64,000 nt of DNA from JACCZX01 sp963829995 (GTDB lineage: Bacteria; Pseudomonadota; Gammaproteobacteria; Burkholderiales; Burkholderiaceae_F): positions 111,751 to 175,750 of the forward strand of contig CAWHKW010000025.1 in assembly GCA_963829995.1 (NCBI GenBank), read 5' to 3'. The notes under the pieces were generated by a model. It was not told the DNA's origin. It was given only the letters and a program-made list of their open reading frames with translations, and searched no databases. How positions within the stretch are numbered: the first letter of the stretch is position 1; every line of letters starts with the position of its first letter. Both the position numbers and the translations under genes were made by a program. This document shows, piece after piece, positions 38,930 through 47,442 of the stretch.

Positions 38930-39887
38930 TTGCGCGTTAAGCCTTGGGACACAATGATCATTGGCGGAGGACCCGCCGGCTTGTCGGCAGCGTTGGTGCT
39001 CGGTCGGTGTTGCCGGCAGGTCCTCGTGTGTGATGCCGGACGGCCGCGCAACTGGGCCGCCGAGCGGATGCACGGCTATCTGACGCGCGATGACATTGCG
39101 CCTTCCGAGTTTCGGGCGTTGGCACTGCAAGAGCTGGAGCGCTACGACAACGTGAAGGTATGGGACGGCGAAGTTACCGACGTGGCGCATGAGCCGAACG
39201 GTCGGTTCCGCGTGTTGCTGGATGATGATCAGTGGGACGTCACGCGCAAGCTATTGATCGCGACGGGTGTCCAGGATCAATTGCCTGACTTGCCGCGAAT
39301 CGAACAGTTCTGGGGCAAGAGCGTCCATCAATGTCCCTATTGCGATGGTTGGGAGCGGCGTGGAGCCCCTATCGCCGTCTACGGCAAACGATTGCGCGGT
39401 CTGGAAATGGCGCGTGCGATGACGGCATGGACATCTGACATTGCGCTATGTACCGACGGCCCGAGCGGAATCAAGGCAATTGACCAAGAACACCTGGCTC
39501 GCAACGGGATCGAATTGATCGAGGACCGCATCGTTGATCTCGTCGGCACGAAGGGGCAACTGGACGCCGTGATCTTCCAAAGCGGGCGCAGGCTGCCTCG
39601 GCGCGCGCTCTTTTTCGATACGCCGTGTATCTCGCACACGGAGATTGCACGCAAGCTCGGATGTCAACTGACGAAGAAAGGCGGCATTCGGTGTGGACGT
39701 TACGAAGCGACGAGTGTTCCCGGTGTCTTTCGTAGCCGGCAACATCATCAAGGACGTTCAGCTGGCTATCGTCGCCGCGGCCGAAGGCACGCGCGCCGCA
39801 TTCGGCATCAATCGTTCTCTGACACGCGAAGACTACGAGCGTCGCGCGACCGGCGTGCAGCAGGTCGAACATCCGCTCGGTCGATGA
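38930..39887 (+). pseudogene. Thioredoxin-reductase-like FAD/NAD(P) oxidoreductase with one +1 frameshift near the C-terminus
   Basis: The start is TTG 38930 with GGGAG seven bases upstream. The N-terminus has the FAD Rossmann motif GGGPAGLSAALVLG, and a CPYCDGWE redox-type motif lies near residue 130. The reading frame leaves the conserved protein at about 39731, where one extra C disrupts PGVF-VAGNIIKDVQLAIV. The rest (VAGNIIKDVQLAIVAAAEG to QVEHPLGR) continues in another frame to 39887. Repaired, it would be 318 residues. Either the last 50 residues are replaced by junk or the sequence has an error. Confidence 0.82.
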
Positions 39888-39932
39888 TCCGGATGTCGCG
39901 CGGCGCCGGCCTGCCGCGCGTGGAGCCGAGTA

Positions 39933-40427
39933 ATGATTGAAGAGCTGCTGCAACAGGTAGTTAAGGCGTTGGCGTACTACGTGGCGCTGATCGCCATCAT
40001 GCGGCTCGCCGGTAAGCGTTTGGCGGGGCAGACAACTACGTTCGACTTGATTGTGCTGATCACCCTCGCAGTCGTGATCCAAAGCACCGCTTTGCAGGAA
40101 GGATGGGTCAACGCGGTGGTATTTGTCGTGACCGTCTTCGCCGTCCACCTCGGGCTCGCTGCCCTTTGCGCCCGGGTGACGTGGCTTCGCCACCTGGTCC
40201 GCGGCAAACCCAGCGTATTGGTCCGCGACGGTCGCATCATCGAAAAAGCTCTGAAGCGCGAAGCTATCAGCCGCGAAGAACTGCAGGCGGGCTTGCGCAA
40301 GCTCGGCTATGACTCGCCGGAGGCTGTGAAGTTGGCGGTGCTGGAAGAGACCGGACACATATCGGCCGTCGGCATCGATGATGCCAACGGGCCAGCCACG
40401 ATCACAGCGCAGCCGGCGCAGCGATAA
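39933..40427 (+). CDS. DUF421 family membrane protein
   Basis: This 164-residue protein has three N-terminal hydrophobic segments (YYVALIAIMRLAGKR, DLIVLITLAVVIQSTAL, VVFVVTVFAVHLGLAAL) followed by the cytoplasmic DUF421/YetF domain (GKPSVLVRDGRIIEKALKRE; ISREELQAGLRKLGYDS). Its function is unknown. It ends 26 bases inside the convergent esterase gene. Confidence 0.88.
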   Translation: MIEELLQQVVKALAYYVALIAIMRLAGKRLAGQTTTFDLIVLITLAVVIQSTALQEGWVNAVVFVVTVFAVHLGLAALCARVTWLRHLVRGKPSVLVRDGRIIEKALKREAISREELQAGLRKLGYDSPEAVKLAVLEETGHISAVGIDDANGPATITAQPAQR

Positions 40428-41583
40428 CGTCGTTCACTTCTTCTTCGGGTATCGCGTGTTGATAGAAGAACTCCAGCATCGCCAGCGTCGCGTCGGGTCC
40501 ACTGTCATCGGCAAACGAACCGGCCGCGTTGCCGCCGGACCATGCATGACCCGCACCGTGTAGTTCCCACTTTTCGATCACGCTGACCGTGTTCACGGTC
40601 GTATATCGAGTCCGGCGGTATGCCCGGTGGCCGTCGGTAGCAACGATCTGCTGTGTATCCGTCTTCAGTGGGGCATTCGGATTGATCAGCAGGCAGGTTT
40701 CGACTGCGTTTTGAACCAGTCGGGCTGCGTTGGCCGGGTTGACCGTCTTGTCGGCATCACCGTGCATCACGATCACCGGCACCATGCGCTGATTGATAGC
40801 GGCTGTGACGGCACGCGGCTCGAGCGCCGACTGGCCCGTCTTCATCAACATCAACGCAGATGCGACGTCGTGTGCAACTCCGACCGGCAAGCCGGAATGA
40901 ATGCCCACAGCGGCAAACAGCTCCGGATACTCCTGACCCATGATCGCCGCCATCGCACCGCCCGCCGACAGACCTGCGATGTACACACGTCGTGCATCGA
41001 CCTGATATTCGCCGATCACCTGCTTCACGATTCCGGCGATCAGTGCGGGCTCGCCGCGTCCGGCCTGCTGATCGATGGGCCGAAACCAATTCCAGCAGCG
41101 GTGCGAATTAGCGCGTTGAATCTGCTCAGGATAGACAACCAGGCAGCGTTTGCTCTCGGCCCAGCGGTTCGCGCGGGTACCCGTTGCGAAATCACTCGGG
41201 TCCTGCGTACAGCCGTGCAACATCACGACGAGAGGCAGCGGCGTCCCGCTGTAGACCGAAGGCACATACAGCTTGTAGTTGCGCGATCCGGCCGGGCCGG
41301 AATAGGTTTGATTCAGAAACTGGCCGGACTCGCTGGGTAACGTCGGGCGTGCAGGTGGCTCAAGGGGCTCGCGCGAGTCAGGCGCCGGAAGCGGATCGAG
41401 AACCTCGACGGCCAATTCCGTTGCGTCCCGCGCGGTGGGAAAGTCGGGCGCATCCGTGGCCGCGCCAGCCCGATCCGGCCGAAACAATCCCTGAATAAAT
41501 CGCGTCGCGGCCGCCGGCCCGCGGGTGCGGACCAACTGCGTTGCATGACGCATGGCTTCCAGAAAAGGCTTATCTACTTTCAA
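40402..41583 (-). CDS. PHB-depolymerase-family esterase
   Basis: This is a 393-residue alpha/beta hydrolase of the poly(3-hydroxybutyrate) depolymerase/LpqC type. It shows an oxyanion motif MLHGCTQDPSDF, nucleophile elbow GLSAGGAM, Asp in MHGDADKTVNP and His in HGAGHAWSGG. No clear signal peptide is visible, so it could act in the cytoplasm or leave by another route. The first 80 residues are less conserved. The gene lies 12 bases upstream of no same-strand partner except the ribbon-helix-helix gene at 41596-42003, which ends just before its start and may be co-transcribed. Confidence 0.85.
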   Translation of the reverse strand: MKVDKPFLEAMRHATQLVRTRGPAAATRFIQGLFRPDRAGAATDAPDFPTARDATELAVEVLDPLPAPDSREPLEPPARPTLPSESGQFLNQTYSGPAGSRNYKLYVPSVYSGTPLPLVVMLHGCTQDPSDFATGTRANRWAESKRCLVVYPEQIQRANSHRCWNWFRPIDQQAGRGEPALIAGIVKQVIGEYQVDARRVYIAGLSAGGAMAAIMGQEYPELFAAVGIHSGLPVGVAHDVASALMLMKTGQSALEPRAVTAAINQRMVPVIVMHGDADKTVNPANAARLVQNAVETCLLINPNAPLKTDTQQIVATDGHRAYRRTRYTTVNTVSVIEKWELHGAGHAWSGGNAAGSFADDSGPDATLAMLEFFYQHAIPEEEVNDVIAAPAAL

Positions 41584-41595
41584 ACTTCCTCCGTG

Positions 41596-42003
41596 CTACT
41601 TGATACGAGATGCGAGCGCGCGTTTGACACCCGCGCTGGCGTGAAGCGTGCCCAACACGACGATCGATTCAATGGTCTTCAAGGCCAGCGCGGGTGTGAC
41701 GTCCTCGGCAATGCTGGCCAGGCCTAAAACCTGGATCTGCAGCTGCTCCCCGCGCGCACGGGCGTCTTCAAGATGCTTGCGCGAGTAGTGATGAATTCCG
41801 AGCACCAGGCTGCGCCGACTTACCGTCTGGCGCAGCGTGTCTGCATGCGAAGCAATCTGATTGCGGATCGCGGTCCGGATCAGATCGGTGCGGTTCGAAT
41901 AAAAACCCTCGCGCACCAACAGGTCAATGTGGCCGAGGTCGACATAGCCGACGTTGATCGTGATTTTTTCGGATTCGGATTGCTTGGCCTGTTCACCCGC
42001 CAT
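41596..42003 (-). CDS. Ribbon-helix-helix (CopG-like) regulator
   Basis: This 135-residue protein has a ribbon-helix-helix N-terminus (KITINVGYVDLGHIDLLV then FYSNRTDLIRTAIRNQI) and a C-terminal domain of about 80 residues, similar in layout to NikR-like or CopG proteins with an added sensing domain. The ATG at 42003 is preferred over an upstream start at 42024. It ends 12 bases before the esterase start and is thus a candidate regulator of it. Confidence 0.78.
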   Translation of the reverse strand: MAGEQAKQSESEKITINVGYVDLGHIDLLVREGFYSNRTDLIRTAIRNQIASHADTLRQTVSRRSLVLGIHHYSRKHLEDARARGEQLQIQVLGLASIAEDVTPALALKTIESIVVLGTLHASAGVKRALASRIK

Positions 42004-42170
42004 ATCGGACCATCCATAAACCATCTGTGTGGATGGCTAAGTTTACATCATAAGGACGTATTGACGGTCGGGTAGTCAAGCGGTGTGCTGTGCTTAGCGC
42101 AGATCGTGCCTGCCCCTACAATGCTCAGCTCGATCTCGGTGGTGCGCGGCGCCCACCGGATTTTCCCGAT

Positions 42171-43490
42171 ATGACTCGCACAAAAATCATCGACGAAGAA
42201 CTGAATGCCGTCGCGACGCATTTGCGGGGGCGTCGGGAGGCCATATTGGAGGCGTGGCGCGCCTCTGCCGACGCCGACCCGCAGTTGACCACGGCCAATG
42301 CGCTGCCACGTTCGCAATTTAACGATCACATCCCGGACGTGCTCGATCTGCTCGAGCGAAAGCTCAAGGCGTGGCCGCAGGAGCCGCAGCGTCTTGATGA
42401 AGAGCGGAAACGCGATGCTGCGGCACATGGCCTGCAGCGCTGGCATCAGGGCTATCGTCTGCGCGAAGTCACTCGCGAGTGGGGTCACCTGCACCTGGCG
42501 CTGCTTGATGAGATCGAGCAGTTTGCAAGCGCCCGCCCGCACAGCTCGATGGAAGCGATGGCGATTGCTCGGCGCGTGCTGGGTGAGTTGTGCGTGTCGA
42601 GCGTTAGCGAGAGTGTGTCCGAGTACTTTCAGTTGGAGCAGCTCGAAGCGGAAGGCCATGTGCGCGATCTCGCGCGGGCGCTGAATGAAGAGCGCAAGTT
42701 GCAGCGCGACCGCTCCGAACTCTGGCGGCAGGCTGCGCACGATCTGCGCGGTCACGTCGGCGCGGTCGTAAACGCCACCACCGGTCTCAGTTCGAGTGCT
42801 GCCGCGCCGCCGGTGCGCGAAAAATTTCTCGTATTGCTGCAGCGGAGCACATCGTCCCTGCACATGATGCTGGACAACGTGATGAATCTGGCGCGCTTGC
42901 AGGCTGGCCAGGAGCATCTTGAAATCAAGCAATTCGACGCGGCGCGCTTGTTGCGGGAGCTGTGCGAGGAAATGCACACGCAAGCCGAAGAGCGCGATCT
43001 TTATCTCGAAGCCGACGGTCCCGCTGCGCTGATTGTCGAGGGTGACGCCGTCAAAGTTCGCCGCATCGCCCAGAATCTGCTGATCAACGCGCTGAAGTAC
43101 ACGCGCGCTGGCGGCGTTACGGTCGAGTGGGGCAGTAGCAAAGAGAATGACTCCGACCGCTGGATGTTCTCGGTCCGCGATACCGGGCCGGGCTTTCACG
43201 CCGGTCCGGGCGCTCCGCTGCTCAGCGCGCTGAAGGCGGCGACGCTCGCATCGCACGATATCGATCGGAAGGCCGGCGTTGATCCTGAGCCGGCCGACGC
43301 CACTACCTCGCCACTGGATTCGGATGAGCGTGCAGTCAGTCAACAGCGCGGCGAGGGCGTCGGATTGTCAATAGTCAAGCGTCTGGGCGATCTGTTGAAC
43401 GCAACCATCGAGCTCGAGTCCAGCGCAGAGGTAGGCACGATCTTCCGCGTGATATTGCCGCGCCGCTATCAGCCCGAACCTGCTGCATGA
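42171..43490 (+). CDS. Sensor histidine kinase with RsbRD-like N-terminus (second)
   Basis: This cytoplasmic kinase has 439 residues. An N-terminal helical RsbRD_N-like region (about 1-180, e.g. REAILEAWRASADADPQL and HGLQRWHQGYRLREVTREW) is followed by a degenerate HisKA segment with HDLRGHVGAVVNAT and a HATPase domain (NLLINALKYTRAGG, DTGPGF, GEGVGLSIVKRLG). Its stop overlaps the DUF4198 gene start by four bases, which is an unusual partner. No response regulator is adjacent. Confidence 0.83.
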   Translation: MTRTKIIDEELNAVATHLRGRREAILEAWRASADADPQLTTANALPRSQFNDHIPDVLDLLERKLKAWPQEPQRLDEERKRDAAAHGLQRWHQGYRLREVTREWGHLHLALLDEIEQFASARPHSSMEAMAIARRVLGELCVSSVSESVSEYFQLEQLEAEGHVRDLARALNEERKLQRDRSELWRQAAHDLRGHVGAVVNATTGLSSSAAAPPVREKFLVLLQRSTSSLHMMLDNVMNLARLQAGQEHLEIKQFDAARLLRELCEEMHTQAEERDLYLEADGPAALIVEGDAVKVRRIAQNLLINALKYTRAGGVTVEWGSSKENDSDRWMFSVRDTGPGFHAGPGAPLLSALKAATLASHDIDRKAGVDPEPADATTSPLDSDERAVSQQRGEGVGLSIVKRLGDLLNATIELESSAEVGTIFRVILPRRYQPEPAA

Positions 43491-44284
43491 ATCGCTTTCA
43501 AGTGCTGGGTGCGCTGCTGGTCGGCTGCATCGCATGTCCTTCGGCGGCGCACGACACCTGGTTGCAACCGCGTCGCCTCGCCGTGCTGCCCGGCACAATT
43601 GCGCAGCTCGATCTGGCCAGCGGCGATAAATTTGCGACCTTCGATACGGCGATCAAGTCGGATCGAGTCGCTAGCGCGCGCGCGCGCTTGAACGGCAAAA
43701 CGTTCGATATTCGTCCGGGCGCGCCGGAGAAAAAGTCGCTTGAGTTGCGCGTCCCGTTGTCTGATCCGGGCGTCGCCACGTTATGGTTGTCTCTGGCGCC
43801 GCAATCGATCGAACTCAATCGGAAACAGGTTCAGCACTATCTGGACGAGATCGACGCACCGGCACTGCTGACGCAGGCGTGGTACTCGGGCAAGGGGGCA
43901 AAGCCGTGGCGCGAGATCTACAGCAAGCACGCAAAGACCTTCGTCCGTGTCGGCCGGCCCAAGGATGATCGTTCATGGAGTGAGCCGGTCGGAATGGCGC
44001 TCGAGATCGTTCCGGAAAAGGATCCGACGACGTTGCGAGCCGGCGACGACTTTCCAGTGCGCGTGTTCCGAAACGGAGCGCCGCTGGCTGACTTCTCACT
44101 CGGCATCATGCGAGAAGGAAAAACCAATAGCTCTTTCAAGAAAACCGACGCAGCCGGGCGCGCCGTTTTCAGGCTGCCGCGCGCCGGCAAGTGGCTGCTG
44201 CGCGGGACCGAGCTGCGCTCCTCGCAAAAGCCGGCAGTCGATTGGGAGAGCGATTTCACCACGATGTTGTTCGCGGTGCAGTGA
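43487..44284 (+). CDS. DUF4198 periplasmic protein
   Basis: This 265-residue exported protein has an N-terminal signal peptide (VLGALLVGCIACPSAAHD). Mature HDTWLQP and the following beta-rich domain match the DUF4198 family, which is often linked to nickel/cobalt or other metal uptake genes. The Ala-His after cleavage could bind metal. It overlaps the upstream kinase (ATGA) and dsbB downstream by one base. Confidence 0.85.
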   Translation: MNRFQVLGALLVGCIACPSAAHDTWLQPRRLAVLPGTIAQLDLASGDKFATFDTAIKSDRVASARARLNGKTFDIRPGAPEKKSLELRVPLSDPGVATLWLSLAPQSIELNRKQVQHYLDEIDAPALLTQAWYSGKGAKPWREIYSKHAKTFVRVGRPKDDRSWSEPVGMALEIVPEKDPTTLRAGDDFPVRVFRNGAPLADFSLGIMREGKTNSSFKKTDAAGRAVFRLPRAGKWLLRGTELRSSQKPAVDWESDFTTMLFAVQ

Positions 44285-44793
44285 TGCAAGGGGTTACGTT
44301 CAGCGCTCGCGCCGCGTACATCACCGTTGCGTTCGTTTCGTTCGGGCTGATCGGTGTCGCGCTTGTGCTCCAGCATGCGGTAGGGCTTGACCCATGCCCG
44401 CTGTGCATTTTTCAACGCATGGCGTACTTCGCCCTGGCACTGTTCGCGTTGATCGCTGCTTCGCTTATCCCGCGAAGGGCGAGCCGCTGGTTCGGCGTGC
44501 TGGCGCTGGCTTCAGCGCTGACGGGTGTCGGCATCGCAGGCCGTCACGTATGGCTGCAGATGAATCCGCAGGGCCTGTCGTGCGGCCCGGGGTTGGCAGC
44601 GATGCTTGAGAACTTTCCGCTGACCGACGTGCTGCCGAAAGTATTTCGGGGCAGCGGGGACTGCTCCGAGGCCGCGTGGACTTTGCTCGGACTCACGATT
44701 GCAGACTGGTCGTTACTTTGGTTCGTGATCCTGTCAGTCGCGACGATCTTTATCGTGTTCGCGCGGCGATTTCGCCCTCTTATCGGGCATTAA
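44284..44793 (+). CDS. dsbB: Disulfide bond formation protein B
   Basis: This 169-residue, four-helix inner-membrane quinone reductase reoxidises DsbA. It has the first periplasmic Cys pair CPLC (in DPCPLCIFQRMAY) and a second pair, one Cys in GLSCGPG and one in GSGDCSEAAW. The ATG at 44284 shares a base with the stop of the DUF4198 gene; a longer frame opens at 44191. Substrates could include the Cys-containing exported proteins at 14029-15168. Confidence 0.93.
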   Translation: MQGVTFSARAAYITVAFVSFGLIGVALVLQHAVGLDPCPLCIFQRMAYFALALFALIAASLIPRRASRWFGVLALASALTGVGIAGRHVWLQMNPQGLSCGPGLAAMLENFPLTDVLPKVFRGSGDCSEAAWTLLGLTIADWSLLWFVILSVATIFIVFARRFRPLIGH

Positions 44794-44920
44794 GCGCATT
44801 TACATCTAGCAACAATCCTCGCAGTTCGGAAAGAGACAGCAGTAGGCACCCACGCCTACGCTGCCGTTAACCGTGAAGCGTCAACGGACGCTATCGATAA
44901 AAACCGAACTGGAGCGAGAA

Positions 44921-45851
44921 ATGAAAAGTGTTCTACGCAAGGTAAGTGATTTTCGCCTGATCACGCTCGCAGTCGCGAGCGCGTTGGCGATTGCGGCAGC
45001 GAACGCGGATGCACGGACCGGTGGCAGTCAAGTCAAGGCTCAGAAGAGTGGGACCACCAGCGTGCAGCGCAGTCGCGGTGCCGACGGCGCGGTCGATGCG
45101 ACGCGGACCAATCGCAAAGGCGGAGTGACGACGGTTGATCGCTACAAGGATGGCAGCGGCACCACCGACGCCACGATTACCGGTGCACGGGGTGGCGTGA
45201 CAAACGTAGACCGTACACGCGGAGCCGATGGCTTGGTCGACAAGTCAGTGACCGGACCGCGCGGTGGTGTCACGACAACCGACCGTACGCGCGGCAGCGA
45301 TGGCCTGGTCGACAAGACGATGACCGGTCCCAAGGGCGGAGTAACGACCGTCGATCGCGCGCGTGGCGCGGACGGCGCGATCGACAAGACTGTCGTCGGT
45401 CCGAACGGCGGCATCACAACGGTCGACCGCACGCGCGGTGCCGACGGCGCGATCGACAAGACGATTACCGGTCCGAACGGGGCAAACGTCCACGGTCGAC
45501 CGCACGCGCGGCACCGACGGAATAGTCGATGCCACGGTGACCGGACCGAAAGGAAATACCAGCACGATTGATCGCAGTCGCGGCGCTGACGGTGCGGTGG
45601 ACAGCACGCGCATACGCGCCAACGGCAATACGACAACGGTCGATCGCACCCGCGGCGCCGATGGATTGACCGATAAAACCGTGGTGGGCCCACAAGGTGG
45701 AGTCAGCACGGTCGATCGCACGCGCGGTGCGGACGGCGCAGTCGACTCGGTGACCACCGGACCACGTGGCGGCACGACGACGGTCGAGCGCACCGTCAAC
45801 GCTGACGGTACTGTCAATCGCACGGTCACCAAGACAGCTCCGCCTAAATAG
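44921..45851 (+). pseudogene. Exported protein of eleven 24-residue repeats, with one +1 frameshift
   Basis: ATG 44921 follows GGAGCGA. A signal peptide (LITLAVASALAIAAANADA) precedes about eleven tandem 24-residue units of the type V-T-T-V-D-R-T-R-G-A-D-G-x-V-D-K-T-V-T-G-P-x-G-G. An extra G in the run at 45479-45482 breaks the frame between units 6 and 7; the second frame continues the same repeats to the stop. Without that base there would be a 309-residue product. The regular RGADG turns suggest an extended beta or collagen-like fibrous surface protein. The function is unknown. A strong terminator follows. Confidence 0.8.
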
Positions 45852-45871
45852 TTTCTCCCCGTAGCAAGATT

Positions 45872-45899
45872 GAGCGCGAGTAGTCGCGCTCTTTTTTTT
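45872..45899 (+). terminator. Rho-independent terminator after the repeat protein
   Basis: A perfect 8-bp stem GAGCGCGA / TCGCGCTC with loop GTAG is followed by eight T residues, then G and five more T. It lies 20 bases after the stop. Confidence 0.92.
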
Positions 45900-45913
45900 G
45901 TTTTTCCGCCTTC

Positions 45914-46185
45914 TAGGGTCCGTTTACGCCAAGAACGTGAGATGCGTTGGGTCGCAATGCGGATGGATGCGCGAAGGGCGGCGCTGCCGAATGGTGGTTC
46001 CATTCGCAAGCCGCTCGCCAAAGCAGACGCCGCATTTCGGCCCAACCCGGAGGGAAAGACGGATTGCGGGCGCATTGCGTCGTTGCCGCTTCGCTTATTG
46101 GTATGCACCAACGGCGCTCGCGGCGCCTAGCACTGCACCCGCACTCCGTCTTTCGCACTCACGTTCTTGGCGTAAACAGACCCTA
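45914..46185. mobile_element. MITE-like element with 28-bp terminal inverted repeats
   Basis: Left end TAGGGTCCGTTTACGCCAAG continues to 45941 and is matched inversely by 46158-46185, with a single C/T mismatch in 28 bases. The 272-bp element holds no credible gene; small frames across it are shadows. CTA on the left and TAA on the right suggest a short TA-type target duplication, which cannot be proved here. It fits exactly between the terminator of the repeat protein and the ATG of the amino acid dehydrogenase, ending 10 bases before that start, so it may alter that gene's promoter. Confidence 0.75.
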
Positions 46186-46195
46186 AACTTCCCCG

Positions 46196-47440
46196 ATGCA
46201 CATCTGTGTCATCGGCGGCGGCGTGATCGGCCTGACATCCGCTTATTTCCTGCAAAGCGAAGGCCACAGCGTCACCGTTGTCGAGCGCGAGGCCGCGGCC
46301 GGGACAGGCGCGAGTGCCGCCAATGGGGCGCAGTTGTCGTACGCGTTCGTCGCGCCGCTGGCCGATGCTTCGGTGCCGCCACGCTTGCCCGCTCTGTTTC
46401 TGACGCGCGACTCGCCGTTGAAGCTGCACTTCCGTTTCGATCCGGTTCAATGGCGCTGGGCGTTCGAGTTTTTGCGTCACGCGAATACCAAGGATGCGCG
46501 TCGGACGACGGCCGGGCTTCTGAGATTGGCCGAGCTGTCGCGCGAATTCATCGAGCCGCTGATCGAAGGCGAGGGAATCGACTGCCACTTCACACGCGGC
46601 GGCAAGCTCGTCGTGTACCCGGACACTCGCTCACTCGCTTCCGCACATGCGCAGGTGCTGTATCAGGCGGGTCTGGGTAGCAAGCAGACCGTATTGACGC
46701 GAGCGCAGTGCGTCGAGCAAGAGCCTGCTCTCGAGGCCTATGCGCAGCGCATCGCCGGTGGCGTGTGGACTCCCAGCGACGCCGCCGCAGACTGCGGTGA
46801 GTTCTGCGCGCAGCTCGCGCAGCGCATCGTGCAACGCGGCGGCGACCTGCAAACGCATCGAACTGCGACGCGGTTCGACACCGACGGATCAGGCGTGCGT
46901 GCGTTGCTGACCGAGCAGGGCCCGCTGCGCGCCGACGCGTATCTGCTGGCGGCCGGAGTCGGCGCGCCCGCGCTCGCGCTGACCGCCGGAATCCACTTGC
47001 CGATCTATCCGCTCAAGGGCTATTCAATCACCGTGCGACCTGCATCGGAAGCAGTGCGTTTACGAACTTCGATCACCGACGCCCGGCGCAAAGTGGTGTT
47101 CGCCCCGATCGGCGACCGCGTGCGCGTGGCTGGCTTCGTCGAGATTGGCGCGCAAGGCAACGAAATTCCTCCAGCGCGCACCAGCGCGTTGCTCGATGCC
47201 GCGCGTGAAGTGCTCGGCTATGAGGTGATCGATGGCGATATCCGTCCGTGGGCCGGCCAGCGGCCGGCGACGCCCAGCGGGCGCCCGATCATCGGCCGCA
47301 CTCCCGTTGAGCATCTGTATTTGAACGTCGGCCACGGTGCGCTGGGCTGGACGTTGGCGGCGGGCAGCGCTCGGCTGATCTGCGATGCAATCGCCGGCCG
47401 AACTCCTACAATCGACGTCAAGCCCTACACCTATCAATAG
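46196..47440 (+). CDS. dadA: D-amino acid dehydrogenase (DadA family)
   Basis: This 414-residue FAD enzyme has an N-terminal dinucleotide motif GGGVIGLTSAYFLQ and an acidic end of strand 2 (VVEREA). The region GTGASAANGAQLSY and a C-terminal FAD motif (PSGRPIIG; GHGALGWTLAAG) match DadA-type D-amino acid dehydrogenases. It deaminates D-amino acids (possibly other amines) into the respiratory chain. It is two bases upstream of an aminotransferase gene, so the two form a catabolic unit. Confidence 0.85.
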   Translation: MHICVIGGGVIGLTSAYFLQSEGHSVTVVEREAAAGTGASAANGAQLSYAFVAPLADASVPPRLPALFLTRDSPLKLHFRFDPVQWRWAFEFLRHANTKDARRTTAGLLRLAELSREFIEPLIEGEGIDCHFTRGGKLVVYPDTRSLASAHAQVLYQAGLGSKQTVLTRAQCVEQEPALEAYAQRIAGGVWTPSDAAADCGEFCAQLAQRIVQRGGDLQTHRTATRFDTDGSGVRALLTEQGPLRADAYLLAAGVGAPALALTAGIHLPIYPLKGYSITVRPASEAVRLRTSITDARRKVVFAPIGDRVRVAGFVEIGAQGNEIPPARTSALLDAAREVLGYEVIDGDIRPWAGQRPATPSGRPIIGRTPVEHLYLNVGHGALGWTLAAGSARLICDAIAGRTPTIDVKPYTYQ

Positions 47441-47442
47441 CC

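Noticed and set aside
44794..44920. Possible tRNA or small RNA in the gap after dsbB
   Set aside because: A short AGTAGGCAC/CCTAC palindrome is present, but no cloverleaf or T-loop motif could be found.
45870..46186. Small plus- and minus-strand genes inside the MITE-like element
   Set aside because: They end in the inverted repeats and have no ribosome binding site or conserved feature.
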